Source: Byssovorax sp.
GTDB taxonomy: Bacteria > Myxococcota_A > Polyangia > Polyangiales > Polyangiaceae
Direction: 5' to 3'
Assembly (NCBI GenBank): GCA_025362495.1
Contig: JANYGI010000079.1
Coordinates: 1 to 64,000 of the forward strand
DNA: 64,000 bases
The notes under the pieces are model-generated. The model did no database searches. It saw only the letters and a program-made list of their open reading frames with translations, and was not told the DNA's origin. Of the stretch, positions 63,256 to 64,000 are shown piece after piece (position 1 is the first letter of the stretch; every line of letters starts with the position of its first letter). A program made the translations under genes and the position numbers.

Positions 63256-64000
63256 TCACTCGTCGCTCTCCGAGTCCTGCCAGTAGGCGGACTCGTCCTT
63301 CAGCGCGTCGAGGTAGCGCCGGAACGTCTCCTTCAGCTCCGGATCGACGAGGCGCGGGTACAGCGCGAGCAAGCGCTTCTGGTGGCCGCGCCACGGGAGC
63401 TGGGAGGCGTCGTCGCGCAGCGTCGCCAGCGCCACGGGATCGGTGGTGGTGAACAGCTCCTCGATCGCTGGCCACGCGCGGCCGAGCGGCACCTCGCGAA
63501 AGAGAAACTCGCCGAAGAGCGTGGCCCGGGCGGCGTGCGGCGCCCGCGCGAAGACCGCGAACAGGCGCGGGTTGCGCACGCCGATCGCCTTCGCTTTGAG
63601 CAACGCCAGCGCGGCCTCCGCCGCGGCGACGCCGTCGCGAGCGTCCGAGTCGAGCGCGCGCAGGAGGCGTGGTTTCGCTTCCGGCGGCGCCTTCTTCAAG
63701 GCTAGCTCGTGGGGCATCAGCATCGCGGCGACGGTGAACCGGCTCGTCTCCGGCGCGGCGAGCGCTTCGTAGAGCCAGCCGGCCTCGAGGCCGCCGGCCG
63801 CGACCATCTCCTGCGAGCGGAAGCAGAGCGCGTCGGCGAGCGCTTCATCGAGATGGGTCCGCATCGTGAGCTCGTCGAACACCCGTCGGACGAGCGGGAC
63901 CGCGGGGGCGATCGGCCCTTCGAGGGCAACCTCGGCCACCTTCAACGCCTTTTCGTGATCGCCCGCGGCGAGCCCGGCAAGCAGCGCCCCGAGCACGTCG
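63256..64000 (-). CDS. Hypothetical helical-repeat protein, N-terminus beyond the window
   Basis: The frame runs off the right edge; 248 codons are visible. The sequence is mostly helical (HEKALKVAEVALEGPIAPAV, LVRRVFDELTMRTHLDEALADAL, GVAAAEAALALLKAKAIGVRNPRLF), reminiscent of HEAT-like repeats, and ends FRRYLDALKDESAYWQDSESDE. No catalytic motif is seen and I do not recognise the family. Confidence 0.75.
   Translation of the reverse strand, partial: DVLGALLAGLAAGDHEKALKVAEVALEGPIAPAVPLVRRVFDELTMRTHLDEALADALCFRSQEMVAAGGLEAGWLYEALAAPETSRFTVAAMLMPHELALKKAPPEAKPRLLRALDSDARDGVAAAEAALALLKAKAIGVRNPRLFAVFARAPHAARATLFGEFLFREVPLGRAWPAIEELFTTTDPVALATLRDDASQLPWRGHQKRLLALYPRLVDPELKETFRRYLDALKDESAYWQDSESDE

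Overview
The window is about 70% G+C with dense genes. It reads as a chromosomal segment of a myxobacterium (Myxococcota, probably Polyangiales). Supporting signs are two membrane-anchored Ser/Thr kinases, many lipoproteins with Gly/Ser/Thr/Ala-rich linkers after the lipobox, a 3,766-residue TPR protein, Cys-rich and RCC1-type surface proteins, and many 1-4 base gene overlaps. I see no rRNA, tRNA, CRISPR array or intact insertion sequence.

Layout. 1-3.5 kb (minus): partial crotonase, Ser/Thr kinase, 3-hydroxyacyl-CoA dehydrogenase. 3.9-16.8 kb (plus): giant TPR protein, DUF374 acyltransferase and class IV aminotransferase, tightly spaced. 16.8-19.6 kb (plus): an ethylene-receptor-like sensor kinase split by an in-frame stop, then a response regulator/kinase that has lost its ATPase domain. 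19.6-27.4 kb (minus): AAA ATPase with a PD-(D/E)XK end, a zinc-ribbon alpha-2-macroglobulin-like protein with no signal peptide, and a basic repeat-rich protein. 27.5-31.4 kb (minus): ridA, ybaB-recR, a small hypothetical gene and two coupled paralogous lipoproteins. 31.5-34.1 kb (plus): two secreted lipoproteins, one a DUF5722-type putative glycosidase. 34.1-39.4 kb: accessory DNA with a lower-GC GmrSD-like gene, an RCC1 pseudogene, a truncated GST and a fused XisH-XisI gene. 39.6-46.7 kb: M15 peptidase lipoprotein, dnaX, GH1 lipoprotein, DUF4349 operon and a two-CxxCH lipoprotein. 46.8-64 kb: Cys-rich pseudogene, CxxCH beta-propeller lipoprotein, AddB-like and AddA-like proteins about 5 kb apart, an EEP hydrolase, a second Ser/Thr kinase with a TPR/PEGA-like membrane protein, a large palindrome, a secreted beta-propeller lipoprotein and a partial gene at the edge.

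Working together: the crotonase and dehydrogenase would act in short-chain acyl-CoA interconversion. ybaB and recR are translationally coupled. The AddB-like and AddA-like proteins probably form one helicase-nuclease for double-strand break processing. The GH1, DUF5722, M15 and beta-propeller lipoproteins suggest polymer degradation outside the cell. The strongest leads are the fused XisH-XisI, the split ethylene-receptor-like kinase beside a second internally deleted signalling gene, the AddA-like gene that seems to start at ATC behind a strong Shine-Dalgarno sequence, and the apparently cytoplasmic thioester alpha-2-macroglobulin. At least five genes show visible decay (nonsense, frameshift, internal deletion or truncation). 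All assignments rest on reading motifs, with no database searches.
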